From Mesocricetibacter intestinalis (GTDB taxonomy: Bacteria; Pseudomonadota; Gammaproteobacteria; Enterobacterales; Pasteurellaceae): 64,000 nucleotides of DNA. The stretch is taken from assembly GCF_004363295.1 (NCBI RefSeq), contig NZ_SNYQ01000001.1:310001-374000 (forward strand). The letters are read 5' to 3'. Shown piece after piece: positions 27,419 to 38,294 of the stretch (the first letter of the stretch is position 1; every line of letters begins with the position of its first letter). The translations under genes and the position numbers were made by a program. The notes under the pieces were generated by a model. That model did not search any database and had not been told where the DNA came from. It saw only the letters and a list, made by a program, of their open reading frames with translations.

Positions 27419-29397
27419 TCGCTGAATTAGGCAATTATGCTTTGGCGCTGAGCCTTGCCGTAGCGCTGTTGTTGGCGGTATTCCCCCTATGGGGAGCGGA
27501 AAAAGGGAATATTACGCTGATGTCGCTGGCCCGCCCGCTTAGTTATGCGCTGTTTATCTCCCTCAGCGTTTCTTTCGGTGCCTTATTTTACGCCTTTGCC
27601 AGCAATGATTTCAGTATTCAGTATGTAGTAAATAATTCGAATACCGCCTTACCGCTGCGCTATCGATTGTCTGCGGTATGGGGTTCTCATGAGGGTTCCC
27701 TGCTGCTGTGGATCTGGCTGCTGACTCTATGGGGCGCAGCTGTGGCTTTGTTCAGCCGTCGCCTGCCGCGCGAAGCCTCTGCGCGCGTATTGGGGATTAT
27801 GGGGATTATCGGTATTGGTTTTCTTATTTTTATTTTATTCACCTCCAATCCTTTTGCCCGAACCTTCCCGAATTTTCCGGTAGAAGGCAGAGAACTCAAT
27901 CCGCTGTTGCAGGATATCGGCTTAATTTTCCATCCGCCTTTACTTTATATGGGCTATGTGGGTTTTTCCGTGGCCTTTGCTTTTTCCATTGCCTCATTGA
28001 TCAGCGGGCGGCTGGATAGTGCCTGGGCCCGTTGGTCGCGCCCCTGGACTATGGCGGCCTGGGTATTCTTAACCCTCGGCATCGTTCTGGGTTCCTGGTG
28101 GGCCTATTACGAACTCGGCTGGGGCGGCTGGTGGTTCTGGGATCCGGTGGAAAATGCTTCGTTGATGCCTTGGTTGGCAGGAACCGCCTTATTGCATTCT
28201 CTGGCGGTAACGGAAAAACGCGGCAGCTTTAAAGCCTGGACCGTATTACTGGCGATTTTGGCTTTTTCTCTCTGTTTGCTCGGTACTTTCTTAGTTCGTT
28301 CCGGCATTTTGGTTTCGGTGCATGCTTTTGCTTCCGATCCGACTCGGGGGCTATATATTCTGGTATATCTGGTTATCGTGATCGGCGGTTCGCTTACCCT
28401 GTACGCCTATAAAGGCGCAGGAATCCGCTCGCAGAGCAATGCTCGGCGTTATTCGCGCGAAACCATGCTGCTGCTGAATAATATTTTGCTGATGACGGCA
28501 TTGCTGGTCGTATTAATAGGTACGTTGTTGCCCTTGGTGCATAAACAGCTCGGATTAGGTTCAATTTCCGTCGGTGCGCCTTTCTTTGATCAAATGTTCC
28601 TGATTATTATGACTCCTTTCTCCCTGTTATTGGGAATCGGGCCGCTGGTTAAATGGCGGAGGGATCAGTTCAGCGCTATTCGCAAACCGCTTTTTTTCAG
28701 CCTGATTATTACCGCCATTAGCGGTTTCGCCCTGCCTTATTTATTGCAGGATAAATTAACCGTCAGCGCCGTACTCGGCTGTATGATGGCAACCATTATC
28801 GTGCTGCTGAGCCTGTACGAATTGCAGCAGCGGGCAACCCACCGTACCGGTTTTATACGCGGGTTGAGCAAGCTCTCCCGCTCTCAATGGGGAATGTTGG
28901 CGGCTCACCTCGGAGTGGCGATGACAGTATGGGGAATTGCCTTCAGCCAAAATTACAGTATTGAACGGGATGTCAGAATGAAGCCCGGTGATGAAGTGCA
29001 AATTGCCGGTTATAGTTACCGTTTTCAGGGTATTACTCAAGCGGACGGCCCGAATTATAGCGGCGGCAGAGCTGAAGTGGCGGTATTCAAACAGGGTAAA
29101 CAGGAAGCCCGCCTACTGGCGGAAAAACGTTTTTATACGGTGAGTCGCATGACCATGACCGAGGCGGCAATCGATTGGGGCTTCGGACGCGATCTCTATG
29201 TGGCCTTGGGCGAAAGTCTGGAGGACGGTTCTTGGGCGCTACGCCTGTATTATAAGCCTTTTGTTCGCTGGATTTGGCTCGGCGGCCTGTTTATGGCGCT
29301 GGGCGGATTGCTCTGTATGTTCGACCGGCGTTACCGCTTCGGTCGCTTATTAACGGACAGCACCGGCAGGGAGAAAGCCGGAATGGCCGAGGAATAG
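27415..29397 (+). CDS. ccmF: Cytochrome c-type biogenesis protein CcmF
   Basis: Core of the haem lyase that attaches haem from CcmE to apocytochrome c. It is 660 residues with about 15 membrane segments. The WWD motif is [19 protein letters not shown] near residues 225-243. Conserved histidines lie in [10 protein letters not shown] (near 90), [10 protein letters not shown] (near 170) and [12 protein letters not shown] (near 262). It overlaps ccmE and is followed four bases later by ccmG. Confidence 0.97.
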   Translation: MIAELGNYALALSLAVALLLAVFPLWGAEKGNITLMSLARPLSYALFISLSVSFGALFYAFASNDFSIQYVVNNSNTALPLRYRLSAVWGSHEGSLLLWIWLLTLWGAAVALFSRRLPREASARVLGIMGIIGIGFLIFILFTSNPFARTFPNFPVEGRELNPLLQDIGLIFHPPLLYMGYVGFSVAFAFSIASLISGRLDSAWARWSRPWTMAAWVFLTLGIVLGSWWAYYELGWGGWWFWDPVENASLMPWLAGTALLHSLAVTEKRGSFKAWTVLLAILAFSLCLLGTFLVRSGILVSVHAFASDPTRGLYILVYLVIVIGGSLTLYAYKGAGIRSQSNARRYSRETMLLLNNILLMTALLVVLIGTLLPLVHKQLGLGSISVGAPFFDQMFLIIMTPFSLLLGIGPLVKWRRDQFSAIRKPLFFSLIITAISGFALPYLLQDKLTVSAVLGCMMATIIVLLSLYELQQRATHRTGFIRGLSKLSRSQWGMLAAHLGVAMTVWGIAFSQNYSIERDVRMKPGDEVQIAGYSYRFQGITQADGPNYSGGRAEVAVFKQGKQEARLLAEKRFYTVSRMTMTEAAIDWGFGRDLYVALGESLEDGSWALRLYYKPFVRWIWLGGLFMALGGLLCMFDRRYRFGRLLTDSTGREKAGMAEE

Positions 29398-29401
29398 TTT
29401 T

Positions 29402-29950
29402 ATGAAAAAAGCCTTTTATCTTCCGCTGATTATTTTTTTAGGTTTGATTACCGCCTTTCTGATCCAGCTACAGCGCAATGCTCAGGGAGATGATCCCAAA
29501 CTGTTGGAATCCGCCTTAATCGGCAAGGAGGTACCGCAACGGACGCTTTATGATTTGTTTGATGATAAAGCTTATCAAGGCGAACTTTTCCGTCAGGGCA
29601 AACCTATTTTGCTCAATGTTTGGGCGACCTGGTGTCCTACCTGTTATGCGGAGCATCAGTATCTGAACCAGCTGGCGGCGCAAGGGGTTAGCATTATCGG
29701 TCTGAACTATAAAGACAAAACGGACAAGGCGATTGGCTGGTTGAAGCGGCTGGATAACCCTTATCGTACGGTGGTGAAAGACGAAAAAGGAGATTTCGGT
29801 TTGGATCTTGGTGTTTACGGGGCGCCGGAAACCTTTATTATTGATGGCGAAGGCATTATCCGTTATCGCCATGCCGGCGATGTAAACGAAAAAGTCTGGC
29901 GGGAGCAATTAGCCCCTCTTTATTATCGTTTGACGGAGAATAAGGAATGA
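29402..29950 (+). CDS. ccmG: Thiol:disulfide interchange protein CcmG (DsbE)
   Basis: Membrane-anchored periplasmic thioredoxin that keeps apocytochrome haem-binding cysteines reduced. It is 182 residues. One anchor near residues 5-21 is followed by the thioredoxin fold with active site WATWCPTCYAEH (Cys78, Cys81). GAPETFIID near 142 carries the cis-Pro loop. The stop overlaps the ccmH start by four bases (ATGA). Confidence 0.96.
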   Translation: MKKAFYLPLIIFLGLITAFLIQLQRNAQGDDPKLLESALIGKEVPQRTLYDLFDDKAYQGELFRQGKPILLNVWATWCPTCYAEHQYLNQLAAQGVSIIGLNYKDKTDKAIGWLKRLDNPYRTVVKDEKGDFGLDLGVYGAPETFIIDGEGIIRYRHAGDVNEKVWREQLAPLYYRLTENKE

Positions 29951-30537
29951 ACTCTCTATTGCAAAGATTAGCCGGGCTTCTCAGTTTGAAAGCTACCGTT
30001 AAAAAGACAAAGGGACAAAAACGCATTTTTTCGACCGCTCTTTTCAGCCTGTTTTTCAGCCTACAGGTTAGCGCAGCCATTGACGCCCTGAATTTTGCTT
30101 CTCCCGCTCAGGAAGCGGATTATCACCGTTTGACTCAGGAACTGCGCTGCCCGCAATGTCAGAATAATAATATTGCCGATTCCAATGCCGCCATTGCGGT
30201 GGATATGCGTGCCAGAGTATTTGAATTGCTTCAGCAGGGACGGAGTCGACAGGAAGTGGTGGATTATATGGTACAGCGTTACGGGAATTTCGTTACCTAT
30301 AATCCGCCGCTGACCGCCGCAACTTTGATTTTATGGCTGGCTCCCGCTTTATTGTTACTGTGCGGTCTTATTTTTATTTTACGGCGCAAGTCTTCTGGCG
30401 GCGTAAAAACGGCGGATTTTGCCCATTCCCGCACACTTGAGCAAAGTGATGCAAGCAAAGAAGATACAAGGGACGAAGGGCAATTGAGTGAAGGAGAGCG
30501 GCAGCGTTTCGAGCGCTTATTAAAGGAGAAAGAATAA
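29947..30537 (+). CDS. ccmH: Cytochrome c-type biogenesis protein CcmH
   Basis: Periplasmic thiol-redox partner in the haem lyase complex. It is 196 residues. The motif LRCPQCQNNNIADSNA (Cys68, Cys71) is diagnostic. A second membrane segment lies near residues 121-142. The N-terminus is longer than usual: about 26 residues with several Lys and Arg precede the signal sequence (IFSTALFSLFFSLQVSA). The DNA coding that signal sequence contains a variant uptake signal (complement of AAGAGCGGT). In E. coli the CcmH and CcmI parts are fused; here ccmI is a separate gene. Confidence 0.94.
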   Translation: MNSLLQRLAGLLSLKATVKKTKGQKRIFSTALFSLFFSLQVSAAIDALNFASPAQEADYHRLTQELRCPQCQNNNIADSNAAIAVDMRARVFELLQQGRSRQEVVDYMVQRYGNFVTYNPPLTAATLILWLAPALLLLCGLIFILRRKSSGGVKTADFAHSRTLEQSDASKEDTRDEGQLSEGERQRFERLLKEKE

Positions 30538-30540
30538 CTC

Positions 30541-31482
30541 ATGTTTTTTTGGTTAGGCGCATTATTACTTACATTATTGATCGCATTGATCGGTTTCTAC
30601 CCGCTGCTGCTCAGCCGACGGCAATGGCATATTCGTGCGGATAAGGACGGGATTAATCGTGATGCCTTGAATAAAGCGCTCTATTTTAACCGCTTGCAGG
30701 AAATTGAACGCGATGAAGGCCAAGGGCTGCTTGAAGACAGTACTTTGCTGAAAACCGAATTGCAGCGAACCTTATTGGAAGATATTCCCGAACAGCAGGC
30801 GGCACCGGCATCTGCAATAAAAGCTCAGCACAGACTGTGGTTTGTGAGTGCTGTATTAACGCTGTGCATTATTGCCGGCGGAGTTTATTTTAAAACCGGC
30901 GCCTGGCAAGCGGAAGCCATGTTGGAAAAAACTTACCAAAAATTACCGCACTTTTATCAGCGCTTGCAGGAAGAGGAGAGCAAACCGCTGTCGGAAGCGG
31001 AAATGCAGCAATTTGCTACCGCATTGCGGATCAAATTGCAAAAGAATCCTCAAGATGCGCAAAGTTGGTGGTTGCTCGGCCAGCTCGGTATGGGGATGAG
31101 CGACGGTCAGCTGGCATTGGACAGCTACGCTAAGGCGGTGAAACTGCAGCCGCAAAATAATGAATATAAGATCGCTTATGCGCGGATTCTCATGTTTTCC
31201 GAGGATTCCTATGATAAAAGCCGCGGTGAAGAAATGTTGAAACAGGTTATCCGAGCCGATCATACTAATACGCAGGCCTTGAGTTTACTGGCTTTCCGCT
31301 ATTTTGAGGCGGAACAGTATAAAATGGCGGCGGTTACCTGGGCCATGATGTTAAGGCTGATGGACGAACAGGATCCGCGCCGCGGCCTGATTGAGAAAAG
31401 CATTCGCTCCGCTCGCGACGCACAGGCGGAACTGGAACTGAACAGCAAATCGTCGGATGCGGGCAAAGTATCGGCAGACTAA
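30541..31482 (+). CDS. ccmI: Cytochrome c-type biogenesis protein CcmI (TPR, NrfG-like)
   Basis: Apocytochrome chaperone corresponding to the C-terminal part of E. coli CcmH. It is 313 residues with two membrane segments (about 2-20 and 98-118). LQEIERDEGQGLLEDSTLLKTELQRTLLED is the conserved cytoplasmic loop, and a periplasmic TPR domain starts about residue 150 (NPQDAQSWWLLGQLGMGMSDGQLALDSYAKAVKLQP). It begins three bases after ccmH and ends the ccm gene group. An uptake signal lies at 30945-30953. Confidence 0.92.
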   Translation: MFFWLGALLLTLLIALIGFYPLLLSRRQWHIRADKDGINRDALNKALYFNRLQEIERDEGQGLLEDSTLLKTELQRTLLEDIPEQQAAPASAIKAQHRLWFVSAVLTLCIIAGGVYFKTGAWQAEAMLEKTYQKLPHFYQRLQEEESKPLSEAEMQQFATALRIKLQKNPQDAQSWWLLGQLGMGMSDGQLALDSYAKAVKLQPQNNEYKIAYARILMFSEDSYDKSRGEEMLKQVIRADHTNTQALSLLAFRYFEAEQYKMAAVTWAMMLRLMDEQDPRRGLIEKSIRSARDAQAELELNSKSSDAGKVSAD

Positions 31483-31593
31483 TCCGAGCACCGTACTTTT
31501 TTCGCCGCTTTCCCCTTGCTTAATTCTTCTTTACCCCGATACAATAATGGGGTCGCAACCCGGGGGCGAATTGACTTTAGCGGAGAATAAAAA

Positions 31594-32013
31594 TTGACAA
31601 TGCAGATTCAGGGCTTTCATCATGTGGCGATAATCGCTTCCGATTACCTGAGGGCGAAAAAATTTTATACCGAACTGTTGGGAGCGCAAATTATTGCGGA
31701 AACCTATCGCGCCGAACGGGATAGCTATAAACTGGATTTGGCTTTTGCCGACGGCAGCCGGATTGAACTCTTTTCTTTTCCTACGCCGCCGCTCAGAGTT
31801 ACCCGCCCCGAAGCCTGCGGTTTGCGCCATTTGGCTTTTAAGGTGGCGGATATTGAATGCGCTGTGGCTTATTTAAGCCACAACGGAGTTACCTCGGAGC
31901 CTATTCGTTATGATGAATTGACCGGGCGTCGTTTTACTTTTTTTAATGATCCCGACGGCTTGCCGTTGGAATTATACGAAACGACGGAGCCGGTTGTAGG
32001 GACTGGCGCCTAA
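31594..32013 (+). CDS. yaeR: VOC (glyoxalase/dioxygenase fold) protein, YaeR-like
   Basis: A 139-residue single-domain protein of the vicinal-oxygen-chelate superfamily. It is close to E. coli YaeR, sharing HHVAIIASDYLRAKKFYTELLG, RPEACGLRHLAF and RFTFFNDPDGLPLELYE. Likely metal ligands are His9 or His10, Glu near 54, His near 77 and the Glu near 127. The reaction is unknown; it is not glyoxalase I proper. A TTG at 31594 stands eight bases after GGAG, while the ATG two codons later stands fourteen bases away, so TTG is favoured. Confidence 0.88.
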   Translation: MTMQIQGFHHVAIIASDYLRAKKFYTELLGAQIIAETYRAERDSYKLDLAFADGSRIELFSFPTPPLRVTRPEACGLRHLAFKVADIECAVAYLSHNGVTSEPIRYDELTGRRFTFFNDPDGLPLELYETTEPVVGTGA

Positions 32014-32093
32014 AATACGACGCCGGCATAGAGTTATCCGTTACGGAGGCGGATATCCATACCCGTTGTGAAATTCCTCAAGGAGAGAACAAT

Positions 32094-32414
32094 ATGAAAA
32101 AACTTATTCGCTTATTCGGTGCAACCGGTGTTTTCAGCCTATTGGCGGCTTGTTCCGCACCGGCCCCGCAACCTACCGCGCCTTTGGATATGGCAGCGGT
32201 TGAAGCTTACAACCAGAAGGTTTACAGCGGTAATACCGTGGCGGCGGAACAGCGTAATAAACCTCAGGTTCAGAGCGCACTGCCGTTAAACGGCAGCGAT
32301 AGTAGCCACAGAAATTTATCTCCTCGCACTTCGGCACGGCCGAATCTGATTATTGCGCCGACGGTAGGCTATGGCTACTGGCGCGGACATCGTCATCCTT
32401 ACTACGGCTGGTAA
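32094..32414 (+). CDS. Small putative lipoprotein
   Basis: A 106-residue protein with a lipoprotein signal: KKLIRLFGATGVFSLLAAC places the lipidated Cys at residue 20 or so. The mature part is rich in Pro, Gln, Asn and Ser and looks disordered. It ends in an aromatic, His-rich tail GYGYWRGHRHPYYGW. AGGAGAG precedes the ATG. I do not recognise the family. It would be processed by LspA. It stands alone between yaeR and a bidirectional terminator. Confidence 0.75.
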   Translation: MKKLIRLFGATGVFSLLAACSAPAPQPTAPLDMAAVEAYNQKVYSGNTVAAEQRNKPQVQSALPLNGSDSSHRNLSPRTSARPNLIIAPTVGYGYWRGHRHPYYGW

Positions 32415-32437
32415 TTTTTTTGCTCCGATAAAATTAA

Positions 32438-32467
32438 AAACCCCGGCAATGGCCGGGGTTTAATTTT
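32438..32467. terminator. Bidirectional terminator between lipoprotein and acyl-CoA synthetase genes
   Basis: AAACCCCGGC and GCCGGGGTTT form a perfect 10-base stem with a 4-base loop. A-rich and T-rich flanks on both sides fit use in both directions; the genes converge here. Confidence 0.9.
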
Positions 32468-32474
32468 GTTGTAA

Positions 32475-34244
32475 TTAGCTGTACATAGCTTCTATCTGCG
32501 CCTTATAGCGTTGCAGAATGACTTTACGGCGTAATTTCAGCGTAGGGGTTATTTCTTCCGCCTTGGTACTGAAGGCCTGCGGCAAGAGGGTAAATTTTTT
32601 CACCTGCTCAAAGCTCGGCAGCTCTTTTTGCAATTCTTCCAGCCGTTTCTCAAACAAACGAATGATTTCCGAATGTTTAATCAGATCCATTCGATCATGA
32701 TATTTTATATTCAGCTGTCTGGCATATTCTTCCAGGGATTCGAAACAAGGAACGATTAAGGCCGAAACATATTTTCTGGCATCGGCGATAACCGCAATCT
32801 GTTCGACAAATTTATCTTTACCGATTTTTCCTTCAATTGCCTGCGGTGCGATATATTTACCGTTGGAGGTTTTCATCAGCTCTTTAATCCGATCGGTAAT
32901 ATACAAATTGCCTTGCGCATCAAATTTACCCGCATCGCCGGTTTTGAGGAAGCCGTCCGCTGTAAAGGCCCGTGCGGTTTCCTGCGGATTTTTATAGTAG
33001 CCGCGCATAACCATACCGCCGCGTACCAGAATTTCATCTTTTTCGCCGATTTTCACTTCCGCACCGGGCATTACCGCACCGATGGAATCCGGCTGAAAAT
33101 CATTATCTTGCCAACAGGAAACGGTGGCGGTAGTTTCCGTCATACCGTAACCGGATTTAATATTGATACCGATTTGGCGGAAGAATGCGCCTACTGCCGG
33201 CTCCAGTTTGGCACCGCCGCAAGGCATCATTCGTATGCGTCCGCCGAGCAGATTGCGTAATTTAGCCAGTACCGCCTTATCCGCCAAGCGATATTGCAGG
33301 CGATTCAAGAGGGAGTTTTTGTCTCGGTATTTTTTAGCCGCATATAATGCCCAGTTGAAAATCGCGCGACGATGGAAAGGCGCTTTTTGCACTTTATCCG
33401 TAATAGCCGCATAGATTTTTTCGTAAAAGCGCGGTACCGCACACATCAGGGTCGGGCGGATTTCGCTTAGTGCGGCGCGTACCTGATTGGTATCTTCAAT
33501 ATAGCAGTTAGTCGCTCCCCGATGCAGAATATAGGCGACCCAGGCTCGTTCGAAAATATGTGAGAAGGGCAGAAATGACAGAGAAACATCTGTTTCGCTG
33601 ACCTGAATGGTTTGATCATGAGCTTTCAATTGATGAGCCAGATTCGCATAATCCAGCATTACCCCTTTGGGTTCGCCGGTAGTGCCGGAGGTATAGATCA
33701 GCGTAAACAGATCGGCAAGGCTTTTATGCGCCAGACGGCTTTCCAGTTCACTTTGTTGGGCGGCGGAACCGGCGGCGATAAAATCCTGCCAGTGGCAGGC
33801 CTGCGGATGGCCTTGTAAATCAATGCTCTCTTTCATCGCCACAATTTTTTCCAGGGCGGGACAGCGGGCAATAACAGGCATAATCTGATCATATTGTTCC
33901 TGATCGCCGACGAACAGAATTTTAACGTCCGCATTATTCAGGATAAACATGGCTTGAGCTGCCGTATTGGTCGCATAAATAGGTACCGTAACGGCGCGGA
34001 TTTGCAGTGCGCCGATATCCGCAATGGTCCAGTTCGGCATATTATGAGCAAAAATCGCGATTTTATCTTGAATACCGATATTATAGGCCAATAAGGCGCG
34101 CGACATCGCATCGATTCGGTACTGAAAGTCTTTCCAGCAAATATTGTGCCAGCTTTCATTGCGATGATAACGGAGTGCGGTATGATTCGCCCGGGCCTGC
34201 GCCTGCTGACGGATCCGATCAATAAAGTGATAATCTGAGTACAT
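32475..34244 (-). CDS. Long-chain fatty acid-CoA ligase (AMP-forming)
   Basis: Activates long-chain fatty acids to acyl-CoA through an acyl-adenylate. It is 589 residues, of the FadD15/long-chain synthetase type found in Haemophilus rather than the E. coli FadD type. The AMP-binding P-loop is [15 protein letters not shown] near residue 183, followed by [13 protein letters not shown] near 363 and [21 protein letters not shown] near 440. The start at 34244 has AAGGA upstream; seven further codons are open but not needed. Beta-oxidation genes are not seen nearby, so use of exogenous fatty acids for lipid synthesis is as likely as breakdown. Confidence 0.9.
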   Translation of the reverse strand: MYSDYHFIDRIRQQAQARANHTALRYHRNESWHNICWKDFQYRIDAMSRALLAYNIGIQDKIAIFAHNMPNWTIADIGALQIRAVTVPIYATNTAAQAMFILNNADVKILFVGDQEQYDQIMPVIARCPALEKIVAMKESIDLQGHPQACHWQDFIAAGSAAQQSELESRLAHKSLADLFTLIYTSGTTGEPKGVMLDYANLAHQLKAHDQTIQVSETDVSLSFLPFSHIFERAWVAYILHRGATNCYIEDTNQVRAALSEIRPTLMCAVPRFYEKIYAAITDKVQKAPFHRRAIFNWALYAAKKYRDKNSLLNRLQYRLADKAVLAKLRNLLGGRIRMMPCGGAKLEPAVGAFFRQIGINIKSGYGMTETTATVSCWQDNDFQPDSIGAVMPGAEVKIGEKDEILVRGGMVMRGYYKNPQETARAFTADGFLKTGDAGKFDAQGNLYITDRIKELMKTSNGKYIAPQAIEGKIGKDKFVEQIAVIADARKYVSALIVPCFESLEEYARQLNIKYHDRMDLIKHSEIIRLFEKRLEELQKELPSFEQVKKFTLLPQAFSTKAEEITPTLKLRRKVILQRYKAQIEAMYS

Positions 34245-34350
34245 TGCAGTCCTTAAAAAATACACTATGAAATTTAGCTTACAAGTGTGCGCTAATATAT
34301 CGGTATCCCTGCAAAAATACCAGAGGGAAAATCGGATTTTTTTATGATTT

Positions 34351-34366
34351 TGTGATCTCGGCGACA
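34351..34366 (+). promoter_or_regulatory. Possible CRP site upstream of acnB
   Basis: TGTGATCTCGGCGACA has one perfect half-site and two mismatches in the other. It lies about 150 bases before acnB. E. coli acnB is CRP-activated, which makes the site plausible but not proven. Confidence 0.35.
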
Positions 34367-34508
34367 GGATTTACGTATACGCCTGCAAACCGGGGCTTTT
34401 TCTTCAGGATCTTCGGCTTTTGTATTGTTAGCCGAGTTTTTCCGTATTATGATGAATTTTACATTTATTTAACCCTAATAATGCAAACTCAACAAAAAAG
34501 GACAATAT

Positions 34509-37124
34509 ATGACCGACTTTCTACAAGATTATCAGACACAGGTGGCGGAACGTGCGGCATTGGGGGTTGTTCCGCAACCGTTGAATGCAGAGCAAACCGG
34601 CCGGTTGGTGGAGTTATTGAAAAATCCGCCGGCGGATAAAGAGAATTTTCTGCTTGAATTGTTTGAAACCCGGATTCCCGCCGGGGTTGATGAGGCGGCT
34701 TATGTAAAAGCGGCGTTTTTAGCCGCACTGGCGGAAGGAACCGCTTCATCGCCGCTGATTAGTGCCGAATATGCGGTGAAGCTGCTCGGTACCATGCAGG
34801 GCGGTTATAATATCGAACCGCTGTTAAAGGCGCTGGACAATGAGAAGCTGGCGCCGATAGCGGCCGATGCTCTGTCCGCCACTTTGCTGATGTTTGATCA
34901 TTTTCATGATGTGGCGGAACGGGCGCAACAAGGCAATCCCCATGCGCAACGGGTATTGCGTTCCTGGGCTGATGCGGATTGGTTCCTGTCCCGGCCGAAA
35001 GTGGCGGATAAAATTACCCTGACCGTTTTTAAGGTGGCGGGAGAAACGAATACCGACGATCTTTCGCCGGCTCAGGACGCTTGGTCGCGTCCGGATATTC
35101 CGTTGCATGCGTTGGCGATGCTGAAAAATGCGCGTGAAGGTATCGAACCCGAAGATGCGGGTAATGTCGGGCCGATTAAGCAAATCGAAAATTTAAAAAG
35201 CAAAGGCTATCCTCTGGCTTATGTAGGGGATGTGGTAGGAACAGGGTCTTCCCGTAAATCGGCGACCAACTCCGTACTCTGGTTTATGGGAGAGGATATT
35301 CCCTATATTCCGAATAAAAGGGCGGGCGGTATCGTACTCGGCGGTAAAATTGCGCCGATTTTCTTCAATACCTTGGAAGATGCCGGTGCATTGCCGATTG
35401 AAGTGGATGTCAGCGCGCTGAATATGGGAGATGTTATTGATATTTATCCTTATCAGGGCAAAATTTGTCGCCAAGATACGGATGAGGTTATTGCTCGATT
35501 CCAGCTTAAGACCGAAGTGCTACTGGATGAAGTGCGTGCCGGCGGTCGTATTCCGCTGATTATCGGACGGGGGCTGACCCATAAGGCCAGAACCGCCCTG
35601 GGGTTAGGCGAATCCGAGGTATTTAAACAACCGCAAGCGGCGGCACAAAGCAGTAAAGGCTTTACGCTGGCGCAGAAACTGGTGGGGCGTGCCTGCGGTG
35701 TGGCGGGTATCCGTCCGGGGCAGTATTGCGAACCGAGAATGACTTCCGTGGGTTCACAGGATACGACCGGCCCTATGACCCGCGACGAATTAAAGGATTT
35801 AGCCTGTTTGGGTTTTTCCGCCGATTTGGTGATGCAATCTTTCTGCCATACCGCCGCTTATCCGAAACCGGTTGATGTGGCGACCCATCATAGCCTGCCG
35901 GATTTTATTATGAATCGCGGCGGCGTATCTCTACGGCCGGGGGACGGCGTAATTCATTCCTGGTTAAACCGTATGCTGTTGCCTGATACGGTGGGTACCG
36001 GCGGCGATTCCCATACCCGTTTCCCTATAGGTATTTCTTTCCCGGCGGGATCGGGATTGGTGGCATTTGCCGCCGCAACCGGAGTAATGCCGCTGGATAT
36101 GCCGGAAAGCGTACTGGTACGTTTTAAAGGCGAGATGCAACCGGGCATCACCTTGCGTGATCTGGTACATGCGATCCCTTATTATGCCATTCAACAGGGA
36201 TTGCTGACCGTGGAGAAAAAAGGCAAGCAGAATATTTTTTCCGGTCGAATTCTGGAAATTGAGGGATTGGAAAATCTGAAGGTGGAACAGGCATTCGAAT
36301 TGTCCGATGCTTCGGCGGAGCGCTCGGCGGCGGCCTGTACGATTAAATTAAACCAAGAACCGGTGATAGAATACCTTAACTCCAATATAGTGTTGTTGAA
36401 ATGGATGATTGCCGAAGGCTACGGCGATGCCCGTACCTTATCGCGTCGCATTCGGGCAATGGAACAATGGTTAGCGGATCCGCAGCTGATGGAAGCGGAT
36501 GCGGATGCGGAATATGCCGCCGTGATCGAGATTGATCTGAATGATATTAAAGAGCCTATTTTATGTGCGCCGAACGATCCGGATGATGCTCGTTTATTAT
36601 CCGAAGTCGAAGGAGATAAAATCGATGAAGTCTTTATCGGTTCCTGTATGACCAATATCGGTCATTTCCGTGCAGCGGGAAAATTACTGGCCAAATATAA
36701 GGATATGATACCGACCCGCTTATGGCTGGCGCCGCCGACAAAAATGGATGCCGCCTTATTGAGCGAGGAAGGCTATTACGGTATTTTTGGTAAAAGCGGC
36801 GCGAGAATTGAAATTCCGGGTTGTTCCCTGTGTATGGGCAATCAGGCCCGGGTTGCCAATGGCGCTACCGTGGTTTCCACTTCGACCCGTAACTTCCCGA
36901 ACCGCCTCGGTCAGGGGGCGAACGTATATCTGGCTTCCGCCGAACTGGCGGCGGTAGCAGCGATACTCGGCAAATTACCTACGCCGCAAGAATATTTATC
37001 CTATGCGGCGGAGCTGCGGGCTGAGCAAGCGGATATTTACCGTTATATGAATTTCGATCAAATTAATGCTTACACCCAAAAGGCCCAGAAAGGGGAGGAA
37101 ATTATTTTCCAAACCTCGGTCTGA
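34509..37124 (+). CDS. acnB: Aconitate hydratase B
   Basis: Converts citrate to isocitrate in the TCA cycle using a [4Fe-4S] cluster. It is 871 residues with the AcnB domain order, in which the swivelling domain precedes the catalytic core. The N-terminal HEAT-like region covers about 1-160. Cluster cysteines lie in [17 protein letters not shown] (near 712) and [14 protein letters not shown] (near 771 and 774). [19 protein letters not shown] near 499 is an active-site loop. AAAAGG precedes the ATG and a strong terminator follows. When the cluster is lost, AcnB of E. coli binds mRNA; the same may hold here. Confidence 0.97.
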   Translation: MTDFLQDYQTQVAERAALGVVPQPLNAEQTGRLVELLKNPPADKENFLLELFETRIPAGVDEAAYVKAAFLAALAEGTASSPLISAEYAVKLLGTMQGGYNIEPLLKALDNEKLAPIAADALSATLLMFDHFHDVAERAQQGNPHAQRVLRSWADADWFLSRPKVADKITLTVFKVAGETNTDDLSPAQDAWSRPDIPLHALAMLKNAREGIEPEDAGNVGPIKQIENLKSKGYPLAYVGDVVGTGSSRKSATNSVLWFMGEDIPYIPNKRAGGIVLGGKIAPIFFNTLEDAGALPIEVDVSALNMGDVIDIYPYQGKICRQDTDEVIARFQLKTEVLLDEVRAGGRIPLIIGRGLTHKARTALGLGESEVFKQPQAAAQSSKGFTLAQKLVGRACGVAGIRPGQYCEPRMTSVGSQDTTGPMTRDELKDLACLGFSADLVMQSFCHTAAYPKPVDVATHHSLPDFIMNRGGVSLRPGDGVIHSWLNRMLLPDTVGTGGDSHTRFPIGISFPAGSGLVAFAAATGVMPLDMPESVLVRFKGEMQPGITLRDLVHAIPYYAIQQGLLTVEKKGKQNIFSGRILEIEGLENLKVEQAFELSDASAERSAAACTIKLNQEPVIEYLNSNIVLLKWMIAEGYGDARTLSRRIRAMEQWLADPQLMEADADAEYAAVIEIDLNDIKEPILCAPNDPDDARLLSEVEGDKIDEVFIGSCMTNIGHFRAAGKLLAKYKDMIPTRLWLAPPTKMDAALLSEEGYYGIFGKSGARIEIPGCSLCMGNQARVANGATVVSTSTRNFPNRLGQGANVYLASAELAAVAAILGKLPTPQEYLSYAAELRAEQADIYRYMNFDQINAYTQKAQKGEEIIFQTSV

Positions 37125-37146
37125 TCTATTAGGCTAATGTGCGTGA

Positions 37147-37174
37147 GGGACGGAGGACAACCGTCCCTTTTATT
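37147..37174 (+). terminator. Terminator after acnB
   Basis: GGGACGG and CCGTCCC form a perfect 7-base stem with a 7-base loop followed by TTTTATTT. It lies 22 bases after acnB and inside the upstream open part of the next frame, which supports a later start for that gene. Confidence 0.88.
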
Positions 37175-37196
37175 TGTTGGTAAAAGGAGGATTTTT

Positions 37197-38294
37197 TTGG
37201 AATTACGCCATTATGTTACTTTTGCTGTGGCAATTTTGCTATTGCAGCTGTTTATCTATATTTTTAATCGCACCCTTTTCTGGTTGTTAAGCGGCAGAAT
37301 CGGACATAGGCTGCGCCGAGCCATAGGATTTTTAACCTATATGTCGGCAAATAGCGTGATTTTACTGACGGTGTTGCGTATTCAGCCCATGTTCCGACTG
37401 AGCGCGCTGATTCTGGTATTACTGCTTTTCTCCGCTTTTATCAGCCTAACCTTGGCCTTATTGTTCCGCATCGGCAAAAACTTTATTGCACCGCAAAAAC
37501 TCAACTTCGTATTGAGATTATGCTATCCCCTCGGACTATGTCTGTTAACCGGGCTAAGTATTTACAATGCCTATACGCCGGTTGTTCGTTATTATGCGGT
37601 AAAGCTGGATAAACCGCTAAAGCCGATGCGTATCGGAGTGGCGAGCGATTTGCATTTGGGGAAATTATTCGGTGCGCAAAGCCTGGATCGGCTGGCGCAT
37701 ATTTTTGCTCGTGAAAAAGTCGATTTGATTTTATTACCCGGCGATATTATGGACGATAATCTGAATGCTTATCGGGCGGAAGAAATGTCGTCCCATTTGG
37801 CGAAGTTAAAAGCACCGCTTGGGGTTTACGCCACTTTGGGCAATCATGATTTTTTTGTGCAACCGGGAAAAATTGCGGAAGAAATCCGTAAAGCCGGGAT
37901 TAACCTGCTATGGGACAGGGCCGTTAGCATAGATAATTCCTTCGTTATTATCGGACGCAATGATGATCTGGAAAAGCAACGCCCGCCTACGGAACATTTG
38001 TTGGCGCAGGTGAATACGGATTTACCCGTATTGCTGATGGATCATCGCCCCACGGAAATAGAGAAACATTCCCGTTTGCCTATTGATATTCAGGTTTCCG
38101 GCCATACCCATAAAGGCCAGATTTTTCCCGCCGGCCTGATTACCGCTTTACTGTATCGGTTGGATTACGGCTATGCCAAAATCGGTAACGGCCATTTTTT
38201 CGTTACCTCAGGCTATGGCTTCTGGGGCATTCCGATGCGACTCGGTACGCAGTCGGAAGTATTTATTATTGATGTTCAGGGCAGTCAGCCCTAA
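37197..38294 (+). CDS. Membrane-anchored metallophosphoesterase (YkuE/YaeI-like)
   Basis: A 365-residue protein with four hydrophobic segments in the first 128 residues, then a calcineurin-like phosphoesterase domain facing the periplasm or cytoplasm. All metal-binding motifs are present: SDLHLG (Asp151, His153), GDIMDD (Asp183), GNHDFF (Asn216, His217) and GHTHKGQ (His303, His305). YaeI and YkuE relatives act on phosphate esters; the true substrate is unknown. The start is TTG at 37197 six bases after a perfect AGGAGG. The frame is open 20 codons further, but that part contains the acnB terminator. Confidence 0.85.
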   Translation: MELRHYVTFAVAILLLQLFIYIFNRTLFWLLSGRIGHRLRRAIGFLTYMSANSVILLTVLRIQPMFRLSALILVLLLFSAFISLTLALLFRIGKNFIAPQKLNFVLRLCYPLGLCLLTGLSIYNAYTPVVRYYAVKLDKPLKPMRIGVASDLHLGKLFGAQSLDRLAHIFAREKVDLILLPGDIMDDNLNAYRAEEMSSHLAKLKAPLGVYATLGNHDFFVQPGKIAEEIRKAGINLLWDRAVSIDNSFVIIGRNDDLEKQRPPTEHLLAQVNTDLPVLLMDHRPTEIEKHSRLPIDIQVSGHTHKGQIFPAGLITALLYRLDYGYAKIGNGHFFVTSGYGFWGIPMRLGTQSEVFIIDVQGSQP

